A stretch of 64,000 nt of DNA from Aplysia californica (taxonomy: Eukaryota; Mollusca; Gastropoda; Aplysiida; Aplysiidae), in the NCBI RefSeq assembly GCF_000002075.1, contig NW_004797430.1, forward strand, positions 699,720 to 763,719, given 5' to 3'. A model generated the notes under the pieces. That model worked only from the letters and a program-made list of their open reading frames with translations. It ran no database searches and was not told the origin of the DNA. Position numbers and translations under genes: made by a program. This document shows, piece after piece, positions 33,901-46,500 of the stretch. How positions within the stretch are numbered: the first letter of the stretch is position 1; every line of letters starts with the position of its first letter.

Positions 33901-36900
33901 TATTGTCATTTTTCCTCTACTTCTTTTGTACGTTTGTCACTCTCTTATGAACTGCTATTTCCAAGGCGTCTAGATACTCGAAGCAGACTTTGAGCTGTAG
34001 AGGCTAGAGAGGTGAGCAGAGTAAGCCTAATTCCCCATTCAGACTTCTCTGTTGACATCCACCCCTTGGCGCTCATATGACCGACCATATGCAGTTGTGA
34101 GCACCATAAAATCTTACTAAAAAGGGGATAGAACTCCTTAAAAAGGTCGAGTAGGCACTGACAGATAGGGTCAGAGCAGACTGTCTTCTTAATTGTTCTG
34201 CTGTTGTAAGAGTTTTATGGCACTTGCAACACAATTAGGTCCTGCCTCCTGTACAATCTAAATAGTGTCAATGTGGGAGTTTGACGTTATGAATCAATCA
34301 AGTACCTGTTTCTGTGGTGGTGTTGGTGACGGCCACACTCCACGAGGACATCTGTCCCCCATGCATGGCGCTGACCGAGAACTCATACTTTGTCGCCGGC
34401 CGCAGCGAACCGATGAACAGGTTGGTAAATGTTGAGTTGGTGTACGTGTAACTGGCTGATTTATCCGCCACAGCTCTGTAGCGCACGGAGTACCTCGCTC
34501 CTGAGAGAGCTCTGTCATAGTCCTGCGTGGAAGGACAAAGAGAAAAAGTCACTTACTGTTCTACACACATGGAAAAAAATAGTGAAAGACAACCAACTAC
34601 ACGTACTTTATACACTTGAAGTTCGGACATGGTCCCATGATCAGGTTATGGAATTCAAAATATTTTGGAATCCTTCCCTATTGAGCTTAACCCCTTCATG
34701 ACACAGGGTCAGTTCGTACTTCATTGAGCACAGTTTTGGATCCATAGGGACACAGAGTAGCACTAGATTTAATGATCATTACCTATAATTAGACACGGTT
34801 CGCAAATGTTACTATGTCTAAAAGGAAAAGATTTCTTTGTACATAAGAATTATTCCTGAATATGAATCTACAAAATGTATGTACGAGGGCTGTCCTACGG
34901 AAAACCGGAATTTGGCTGTAATTTAAAAACTATTCAATATTTTCCCATTCTGTAAAAGCACACTTGTAAAACAATCATTTGGAAATTTCCTCATTGAGCA
35001 CCATGCACATCGCACAAACCAAACGAACACAGCAGTTCTCCAAAGTTGGCTACCCCCTTGGAAAATTGGTCACGGGTAGAAGGGAGGTCTGTCATTCGGT
35101 TTCTGACCGCAAAAGGTCTCAAACCTATAGAAGTACACACTGAAATCAAGTCAGTTTACGGGGAGAAAGTTATGGCAAAGTCAAAGGTATATGAGTGGTG
35201 TAGTAAGTTCAAAGCCGGGCATACGGATGTCAATGACAAAGTTCACCCAGGACCTTGTTTTTCTGCCAAGACTGAGGACAACAAGAGTCGCGTTAACGAA
35301 CTCATTCAAACAGAGAGGCGCCTAAAATTTTGCGAAATTTCCGAGTCGCTAAACATTTCAAAGTCGAATGTCCATAGGATAGTTTTGATGAGCTGCACTA
35401 TCGAAAGGTGTCTGCTCGATGGGTCCCAAAAGAGCTGACAGCTGACCACGAAACGCAACGTGTTGAAGTGTCTCAGACTTTGTTGAATCGTTGTCCCCAA
35501 GCTGTCACGGGAGTCATGAACGCATCTGGAGACCTCCAAGAATACGATGAAGCATTCCTGAGAAGCATCATTATAGGTGATGAGACTTGGATACATGACA
35601 TGACCCCTGAGACAAAGAGGGATTCAATGGTTTGTTAGCAAACGTCTCCACCTCCCCCGAAAAAGTTTAAAGTTCAGCCATCGGTGAAGAAACTCATGGC
35701 CACGGTTTTCTGGGATGCTAAAGGTGTTCTGCTTTTTGGCATTCTGGAACCAGGACAAAGTGTTGATGCTAACAGAAACTGCCAGACTCTTGATAAGTTG
35801 AGAGAGGTTGTGCACCGGAAAAGACCAGGCCGGTTGTCCAGCGGGGTCATTTTGCAGCATGACAACGCAACGGCACACACCGCAAACGTTACGAAAGACT
35901 GGATCCAAAGGTTCAGCAGGGAAGTTCTACCACACACCCCTCACAGTCCTGACTTGCACCCATCAGATTATCACCTTTTTGGACCAATGAAACGCCATAT
36001 TTCTGGACAGCGATTCACCGACGACGAAGACCTCAAGGAAGCCGTGAAAGATTGGTTGAAATCCCTTGACGAAAAATTCTTCAGGGAGGGTATTTTCTCT
36101 CTGATCCAGCGGTGGGAAAAATGCGTCCAGCGGAATGGTGATTACATTGAGAAATAAAGCACATGTTGAGGTATGACGTGTTTCATTTTTATTATAATAG
36201 GACAAAGATTGTTGCTTTTATGGATCTTTTCCGGTTTTCCGTGGGACAGCCCTCGTAATAGAAGCAGTATGCAACTTATGACAAATGGTATTCGTCATCA
36301 TGGTCCTCACGCTTCGCAAGGTATGACGAATAACATACGCCAGCATCTTGGCTCGCTCAACTTGTTAGCAAATATGACGAACGGCGTACATTATATAGGT
36401 CACGAAGGGGTTAACACTTTCAGTCAATTCCCTTGTGCCATAGTATCACTGTCTTTCTTTACACAATAAGACCATTATCTAATAAATGTAAAATCATAGC
36501 ACAAAAAGAGATAAGGTCGTTAGTTTTTAGTAAGTTTTACTGCACTTACAACACAATAAGGTCATATAAATGCCCAAAATGAGAGGTGTTACAAGAGAGT
36601 AACAAATACAAAAAGGAGCAGGAGGAGAAATAAAGACGGAATATGATTGATAGGAAAGATGCAGCAAATCACAAACATAGGGCCAGGTCCAGGACCAGCA
36701 GTCAACCTTGTCCTTTGCTTTTACTTTCTTCGCTTCCACCTAGAGTAGCGGCAGGTTTGTGCGATAGGGGGGTCAGCATGACAACCCTGTAGTATGAACC
36801 AATTTAAACATGCTAGAGCGTTTCCGCGTTTATCAACATCCGGCAGCACCCTTTCCTGTAGCACGAGATAATTGGCAGGTCACTGTGGTTGCTCATTGCA

Positions 36901-39900
36901 CGTACACAGAGGCAAATTATTTCAAGGCTAGCTGATTACGTATTCTGACAGTGCATCGGCCTGCAGTTGTAAGGCTGTCAATACATTTTATGAAGATGTG
37001 TATACTTGCACTACACACAAAGCAGTGTGTTGTGCGTGTAGCATCAGTACTAAGCAAAGCACGGAGCCGCTCATCCTCTCTGAGGGGATGGATGGGGGTT
37101 GGCGCGCAGTGCCGCCATGGTGTCTGGTAAGGCGGGGTTTCGCGTCTCAGACCTCTGCAGCGAGAACGGGGCAATATTATATTGCATTAAGGCCCACACC
37201 AGCCACTTGACACAGCCTCTGGACCAGGTGTTTTTCAGGGCCATTATTAAGCCAGCGTGGCTAGAGGGGGTAAGGAAGTCTGTAACGGACACCACGGATA
37301 TCCGTCACACTGAGGACGTTTGTCGGCGTCCTGAATTTAAAGCCTGGACAACAGTAGCTCGGCGATTCATCAAGTCAGGGCTGTTTCCCTACAACCCTGA
37401 CGTTGTTCTCACAAGTGACAAGCTGAACCCAGCTGCACCTTCACAGGGTCCCCTGTCCCTACCCTCAACTTGTCATCCACCTCGTCTGCCTCTGCCCCAT
37501 CCGCCTCTTCTGCTTCTGAACCATCCACGACGTCAGAAACTCGCCGTCACAGACTCAAGGAAATATTCTCCATGAACTTTAATCTTGGGGAGGAGAAGGT
37601 GAACCTGTACCTCAAGAGGTATGATAATGGATACGACCTCAAGATCGACCCCGACTACAACATATGGTCCAGCCTGATGGACAATATTGACCAACTGGCT
37701 TCTCCGCTCCCCCAGCCATCAACAAGAGCCCGGGAACCTCCTCCGGGGAGATGACTATCGACAAGGTGCTCACATTTCCGTCCTGTTCAAAGAACAAGAC
37801 CGTTAGAAGACCCCAGCCAACAGTGCCCCCTTCCATCAGTGGAAAAATGACTGTAGAGAGATGATACTCACGAAGAAGAGGAAGGCGGAAGAAGAACAAC
37901 TGCAGAAGGAAGAGAGAAAGAAGCAAATGGAGCAGAGAAAGATGAAACGGCTAGCACAAGCTGAAGACAAGAAGGAAAGCCAAAAAGAGAAGAAAAAACA
38001 AAGGGAGCTGGCAAAGAAGGAGAAAAAGGAGGAGAAGAAAAGGAGAATTCAGGAGAAGAAGATGAATTCTTTGGTTGTGGCCTCACAGAAAAAGAAAGAG
38101 GACGAAGATTCCTCTGACTCAGGAGAAGAGCCGGTGTACGACGACAGGTCCGACGATTGTGGGGACATTACGGTGGACTGTGCTGGGTGTGGAGCCACCA
38201 CCGCAGGATAAGTAGTGGGCACCCAGTGCATGCTTTGTGACAAGTGGTGGCACGCCAACTGTGTCAAACAGATGGACCTGAAGGACAAGACTCAGGAAGA
38301 CCTGGATGCCATGGACATTGAGCTCTTTTGCTGTGCTGACTAATCTCTTCTTCCCAATTTGTTTCATAGAAATAGTATAAACAATATATTTGTCTATCCA
38401 TGTGCAATTAGATCCACTTGTCTCTACTTTTCTGTTCTTATATAATTTAATTCATGGTTTTCAGAGTTATCTAGACTCACTAATAGATTACTGTTTCCAT
38501 TGTAAGTGTTGGCTTCAGTTATTTTTTGTTTTCTTTCTTTTTAGGCTATACATAAAAACTGAGTGTCTTTTGTAACTCTTAACTCTTGTGCCATGTGTAA
38601 GAATATTTCCTGCTTTGTGGTTAGAAAATCATACGTTAGCCTATAAGATTCATAATAAGAAGTTATTAGGGCATGTTGCAAGACCCGCCCTATCCTAGCG
38701 CGCAGCCCCTCCATAAAACGCACCACCCTCAAGCAGGAACGCGCATTCCCGCTCATTGTCGCACACACCCGCCCTAACTTTGCCTCACAAATACCACTAC
38801 TGAGGGAGTCTGGCAAACAAAGCAGCGTAGCGCGCTGGGCCAACGATAGAAGACGAAATTTGCTCCTCATCAGTTATTGTGAGGTTACCTCCCTTTTCAC
38901 CAGGGACTTGCAAGGTCACTTTTTATGCTAAGGATAGCGCAGACTACCTCCTCTACTCTAGCTCAAAAGAATGTCAGTACTATAAAATTTCTGAGTCCAC
39001 AGGAAACTTAACAATTGGACAGCAATCACTAGTGAAGGACCTGAACAGGGAAGGGTTAAAGTTGTTAAAGTATTTCAGAATATCATACAAAGTAGAAAGT
39101 TTTAAATGAGATTTTTACAACTAGAAGTCTTTTTTTTTTTAGTAGAGGTTTTATGGCGCTGGCAACTGCATAAGGTCATATAAGCGCCAGAAGATTCGAG
39201 GTGTCACAAGAGAGTAACATACATAAAGAAGAAGGCACATCATAGTGTTGATTGACAGAGAAGAGAAAAGCAAGGCGTACAGGCAGCATTTTCTTACCTC
39301 AAGAATAGTCCAACAACATAAAAAGTTACATTTAGAAAAAAAACCCCCAGCAAGATGACAGTTGACAGACCTTGTCCCTGAGTTTGTGACGCTCTCGGTC
39401 GTGCCAGCTGAGGACGACAGACGTCGCTGACACCACAGTGGCTCTCAGCTTTTCAACTGTCGATGCAGGGTGGTGGGACTTGTCTCCTGATCAGGAACAA
39501 GACAGCAGCTTGTTAGAGAGTATTGCATTCCTTTGCCTTAAACATTTACGGGACCGGCCCCACATTTGACTTTCACTTTTTCACTATTTAAAGTGGGCCC
39601 TCTTTATTTAAATCGCAGGTGAAATTTTAAAACGACAAAAGAAGCTGTATGAAGTACCAAGTAAAAGATTTCGTTTTTAAGCTTAAAATTATTTGTATTT
39701 TAAATCGAAGGACATTTCTGCCTTCAGTATGCTAAATTACATAAGCGTAAATATGAAATATCAATCTCATGTCTGTAACAATCATCATTTTATGAACGTT
39801 TACACTTTAAAAAATTTGTTTTTGTGCGTTCTCTTTACAAATGTGCTAAATGAGTGATTCGGTCATTTTCATGACGATCATCATCATCAATGCCTTTCTC

Positions 39901-42900
39901 ACCCTGCACCAGGGTATAGGCCACGGACAAACACCTTCCACCTATCTCTATCCTGGGCTAGCCTCTTGATGTTACTCCATGTCTTCCCACTTTTCTGTAC
40001 ATCGATACATCGATTTTTGTGATTCTTTTTCATGATGGCATACTTTAAACATTCTTTGCTCTATGCATGCAAAAAAAAAAATTAAATTTGTATCCTACAT
40101 TGTTATCAACAACATCAACAAGTTTTGATTTTACAGGATAATAACTTTCTAAGCGTCAGGCCTCTAAATTGGCATTTTGTGGTGTAGAAAGCAAATATTG
40201 TTCACCGAAAAGCCATTTTCAAAACATTTTATGGGTCTACAGAATCTGAATTTTAAGCCTGAGGATTTTTTAGTCTCTGTATGTCTTAATATTGTCCTCG
40301 ACTTCAAGAGGACATAATAAAAGAGTATGTGCATTGTCATTACCCTATTGTGTGACTTTTCAAAGTCCTGCTTTTTCCTCGTTTTGCATCCTGAGTGAAA
40401 TGTTCTACTTTCTGAATGAATTTAAACCATGATAATTTTTTAAATTTATTGTCCAGTTTTAATTATTTAAACGGTTAAGATGAAGTAGCGAGCGCCGTAA
40501 AACTCTCTACTAAACCCCCCCCCCCCCCAAAAAAAAACGGTTAACTTCATAGTTTCTATGGCTTACAGATCAGATGGAGAAAAATCTACTTTTATGCAAT
40601 TTTAATTTTTTTTTCTTTGTGGCACCTACTTTAAGGCATGTTTTTCACTTTACAGGCATAGATTCCTCAGTTAAACAATGAGAACTTGAAAAATCAATAC
40701 TGATGTCCACCTTTTGAAAAAAGTAAATAAAATAGACCCATAATATATCTCTACAAAATTCAGGTCCTTGAAGTATTGCATTGATGCAGAAATGCTACAA
40801 AGAAGTATTGTCACGCACGGAGTCTTCACCCAAACAATTCTCAAATTGTTACCTTGACAATCTACCTCACCATTATTCTGACAATCCTTAAGCTTTTTGT
40901 TCATTGTTCATTGTTTCAGGAAGCAACATCCCTGCACTCCTGACATGTCCATTGATGCTCCGTTGCTCTCTCCAAAATGTCGTCGAGGGTCTTTCCACTG
41001 ATTGTGCCAGTGCATATCTGGTTGAACGTTCTTCCGTTCTTTCCAGCAAGGATACCAGATTTTCCGCTTCATTTTTGTATTCCCAAAAGCAAAATCCTCT
41101 CCACGGCAGTACTGGCCTCTGCCTCCCTATCTTCCTCCTCAATCAGCTGGCAAGAGAGACATTTCGGATCTCGACCCTATCTGGATGAACTGTGTTGTCA
41201 ACTGAGGTGGCCTCACCAGCCAGTCTGTCGGCTTTTTCATTTCCCCTAACACCTGCATGGCCAGGGCAGAAAATCCATGTGAGCAATCGTATAGGCGTTT
41301 CTTCGAAAGCTTGAATCCGTTCTAATCTCAGGAAACCTTTTTCAATCCTTCTGAGGGTACACATGGAATCAGTGATCAGAACAGCATGGGTCGTGTGGAG
41401 GCGATCTTGAGTCATCCAATAAAGTGCTTTCATGATGGCTTCAATTTCCATTCGCATATTTGATGTAGCCCTGCTGCAGGCTCCAGTTGCACTGTGTATG
41501 ATTTTATTGTTGGCGAATGCAACAAATCCCCATCCACTTCGCGGGCTATCTCTTTTCACTAAACCATCTGTATCCCAACAGCCAAGAAAAGCTTTACCTC
41601 TCACCTCAGCTTTCTCAGGGTGCTGGGAGAAATCTAAATGCCCCCCCCCCCCCCAATGTTTTGATTCAACCTGACACTTAAACAGCTAAGAAAAGCATTA
41701 CCTTTGGGCGTGGTATAGGAGACAACCTTTGAGCGAGGACCAAATCCCAAGTCCGTCATGGCCTGGATAAAGAAATAGTAGGTCGTCTCTGGGGTCAGGT
41801 TGTAGAACAGCTGTTGCCTCACGTCCTGATTGACCGCTGCTTTCTGGATCCAGTTCTTGTGCGGCTTGCTCGGGTCACTAGAGTACATCACAATGTACTC
41901 TGCGGAAGGTGCCAGGGTCACAGGTCAACTGATTTACTTTCATTCGAACACAAGTGATGCTTAATAAAGAGAACACTTCTACAGGTAGCATCTATCATGA
42001 AATAAACATCGCTATCCCATGAAAAATGAACGACTTCATTTTACTGAGGGAGCTTTAAGCTAGAGGGCCCGACTTCAGAAGGCTGCTGATTTGGTTTGTT
42101 TGTTTGTTTGAGTAAAGAGAAGCACATCGACACACTAATGGTCATTTAGTGCTCGGAAAAGACAAGACAGACAGAGAAACAACAGAGGGAAAGTAAAGAA
42201 GTAGGACCTACCAGCCTCCCGTGCTGCTGGATTAGGAAAATACAGAGGGAGCAATGAAACCTTGAAGTTCCTACTAATGACTTAATTATGAAATATCCAA
42301 ATCTTAACACAAAAGTCATCCTTGATTCTGAGCACAATAAAAAAAATTGATTTATAGAACAAGACAGAACTCAAGTCCAATATTGTCTTGAAACAACACA
42401 TGCAAGAGTGAACTAGGGAGACAGTGCAATGCGCCCAATTTTTATCAATTTTTACATTTAAAAAAAAGTGATTTAAGGCGCTCGCAACTGCACGAGGTCA
42501 TATGAGCATGCCGGACACATTTTTTCAGTTGGTAGGATATTTTGAATTTTGAGGCCAAAGCCTGTTTTTATCGAATTTGAACCCCCAACGGATCTTTTAC
42601 GTTAACACGCCACCTCCGAGATTTTTTGCCCTTATCCCAGAAGGCCAGGTGTGGTGTTAGATCTTTCCTACCAGAAGATCAGGGGTGTGGCTGAAAGATA
42701 TAGCAGTAAGAAGGAGCCAAGGAGTAGCAGCAGAAAGGCTGCAGAAAGAGTCAGGAGCCCAGATGAGGGGGCAAAGGCGGTGAGGGAGTAGGGGCAGAAA
42801 GTGGAGATGAAAGCAGGTGAAAGAAAATTGATAGAGAGCAGGAAAGGAGGGGAAACAAGAAAATTTAGGAGAAGAAAATTTTCTGTCCCTTTCCAGATTC

Positions 42901-43453
42901 GAACCCGAGACCTATTCAAAGAGAAGCGAACACTGTAACCTCTAGACCACAAGATACCCTTCTCCCTCTGAGACCTGACATTGACAACACACTGTATGGG
43001 ACATTACAGCAACTGCAGCAAACCTGCACTTAACACTACAAGGCATTGGACAGAAGGGCGAGAGTGGATCGATAACAAAAACAACAACAACAACATCTAG
43101 ACCACAAGAGCCCCCCTAGTGTGCCCATTGTAAGACAATCTGTTATAAGGGTGGGCACACAAACCAACCAAAGACAGTCACCTCTTCTCACCAATCTAAA
43201 CAACCCAATCTCCTGAATCCTCTCGTAACTTCAGGTGCAACTAAAAAAAAGACATATTATCATGAGATGGCTAATTCTCTACAAATAAAGTCCAAAATGA
43301 AAACAATGCTCATTTTTTGTAGACATAGGATGATAGACATGTTTCGTTTCATTTGTCAAAAAGAAATTCTTTTAGAACAACCTTTGCTCCTACTTTTCCA
43401 TTATCAATCACTAAAAATAATCCTAAACTCTCTCTCTTGTCGATGTCGCTCAC

Positions 43454-43506
<53 letters not shown>

Positions 43507-46500
43507 GTATTTGTATAGCCCCTACCCCCGCTCAACAGCAAGCTCTATGTGCTTTACACTAGATTATTACCCCAGCAGACCCTACAGCACTCAGAAACGT
43601 TCATGGCTTCCCGGGAAGCATATGACCATATTGATGTGAGAGTCTGTGTGGTGGTGGTAGTGGTGGGGTATTGCAGTATCTCAAGTATTGAAATATAGAG
43701 TACACTACCTTGTGGAGTCTTTGATATATATACAGTGCGTAACAAGTACAGTACAATACAGTCAAGGTCACCTTTGATCTTTGAGTCTGAGTGTGGCTGC
43801 CAGGACAAGACAACCACACCCGGCGACTGTCGTTGACCTCTCACCTCAGCCTTCAGAGGGTGCTGGGAGAAATCTAAAAGTAAAAAGAAAATGTTTTGGA
43901 TCAAACTCAAACTGACATTTTAACAGACTCATGAAAAGTCACCACATTTTTTTGTGAAACAGAAATGTCTGATGAACACTACAAATCTTTCTTTTTTTTT
44001 TAATCCAAAATTTAAATTTAAAGACATCGTTGACTTTTGTATTCAAAAGACACACAGAGACGTACTCCATCATAGAAACTGTTAGTTATGAGGCTGACTG
44101 AAAGTGAAAGACAACCTAGTAACAGATAACTATACATGTTTTGCAAAACGTTTGAACCATTTCTTTTTGATCATAGAGCATACTGATACTGTGGAGCTTG
44201 GATATGCACCAAATAAATGCAATTATTATTATTATATTATTATTGAAGCAGAAAATCCCGGGTTCGGACACAAATTTTTTTCGCTCCCTCCTGCCCACCC
44301 AGCAGAAATAGGTACCTGACTTCGAGTTGGGGAAGTAAAGACAGCGTGGAAAGGAACTGGCCACCCTACTACAATATGCCGAAGGCCCAGAAAGTTGTCC
44401 CACTAACAAGGCAATCCCCAATGTCCGGATTGGATGCGGAAACAACTTTACTTTTTTTATTATTATTTTTATTATTATCATTATTCCTATTATTATTACT
44501 ACAATCAAATACTGGTAACTCAAATTTGTCGAGGATTGGAAATAGTGTTCGAAATTTTCGTACTTCGTCATGCCCCAAATACAATGATGTAGAAAGACAT
44601 TGATGACGAAGCAAAACTTGGTGAATGTTCAGAAGAGTATCACAACTAAAATGGAATTATGGCAAAATAGATATTGAATGGGCTGCCAGACTAACAACCC
44701 TTTGGTGACTAATGCAATTTCCAGACTGGGCCTGACAGTGTATTATAGGGAATGGCGTTTTACACATATTATTTCCTTGCTTCGTCGCGTCGAAATATAT
44801 ACCCAGCTGAAGACAGTGAAAGATCTTGTGGGTGAAAAGTCTTGTTTGAGAGCCTGCAAAACGGCAGCTTGCTCTGATTGCTTCCCAGGAAGCTGAGAAT
44901 AATTTGGAGTGTTATTTATAGGGTCTGTAAGGATAATAAAAAACTGTAAAGCACATCAAGCTCATTTTCCTGCAGGGTTATACGTTATGAGAATGCATTT
45001 GTGAGGCACTACGGTGAAATCAGGCACTCGTCAAAATGATGAAATTGAAGAAACCAACTTTTTCCCCTCCCATTTGACAATGTTTATCAATCTTTTTTCG
45101 CGTGCTCAATTACTTTGATGTCCATTTAAAATACACATTTCTGAGAGAATTCTACTGGAAAATATTTATCACAGGCATACAAAATGTAAATTTGCAGTTT
45201 TCAATTCAAGGACACTCAAGCGTTAGAAGTAACAAAACTTTGGCTGCTATTTTCTCGCCAATTTTACCTGACCCAAAATGACCCTCACCTCCTTTAATCA
45301 AAGATACCTCGACTTCTATTAGAGACAGATGAATATTTTTTTTTTAACAGAAAGCAAGACAAATGAACAAGCTTGAAGATGATACTAATAACTCCACATG
45401 ACCAAAAAATTGACGAGCACCTGATTCCACCACCCTGTCTCACATTTGATCTTTACCACTATAATTAAATAAAGAATCTCACCAGCAGCAAAAGTTGTGT
45501 TCTCCACAGGGACACTCCAGTCTGACATTTCCTTCCCACGATGCACTCTGACGGAGAACTCGTAGCGGGTCAGGGGTTGAAGGTCAACCAAATACAAGGA
45601 CGTAAATGGTTGAGACACCAGCTTGAACTGGGATGGTTCCGGGTCTAGACTTCGGTAGCGGACTGTGTATCGAGGAGAAGGTGAAGAAGTATCCTGGAAA
45701 TACAACCGTTCAGGTCAAGACAAGGAACTACATTTGAGATCAAGATCACTTTTAAACTATATTTTAGCTTGGGCGCTGGCTTAAAGAAGTGCCATTCAAA
45801 GTTAACATGTACTAATTGGAAAATTAGTAAATGAGTAATATTTTTTTCAACATCGACAGACAAAAATGAACAAGCTATAACTAGACTGAAATTTTAACAA
45901 GAGGCTCACCTCAAACACTTTAGCCAAGTGGGGATCTTGCCAGCTCAGCACAGCTGAGGTGGAGGACAGGACAATGACCTGCAGCTTCTTGGGGGCCTCT
46001 ATGGTGGACACATCCTCTTCTTCATCTGACCAGGGAGACCAAGAAAATCAAATTTTCACATTTTCTTCGTACAACTCTTTAATCACACAAGTCGTTTCTT
46101 TTTAGAAAGAGTTTTATGGCACTTGCAGCTCAACAGGGTCATATAAGTGCCAAAGATTAGAGGAGTTACTAGATAGAAACAAACAGATATAAAGAGGAAA
46201 CTGATAAAGAAAATAAACGTTTGACAGGGAACAACGAGCAAACCCCAACAGAGCACCCCCCTCCCCCCAACCACCCACACAAGCCTACTGAAATAAAGGT
46301 GGTAGACAGACAAACTTGTCCAAGACGACCACCCAAAGAAAAGTGGTCATCTAAGACAGGGGGTGGGGGGCTCTCGTGGCCTTGAAATGAAGGCGTTCGC
46401 CTCTCATTCAGAGGGTTCAAGTTCAGGCAGCGACGGAAAAATTTTCTTCTCTGAAATTGTCTCTCTCTAGCAATGTTCTGTCATCTGCTTTCGTCTCCAC

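Noticed and set aside
38541-38870. Minus-strand frame of 109 codons
   Set aside because: No motif, no splice context, and next to a transposase relic.
42890-42950. tRNA gene
   Set aside because: The box B and anticodon-arm-like sequence is the head of a SINE present in several copies; it lacks a normal tRNA fold at its 3' side.
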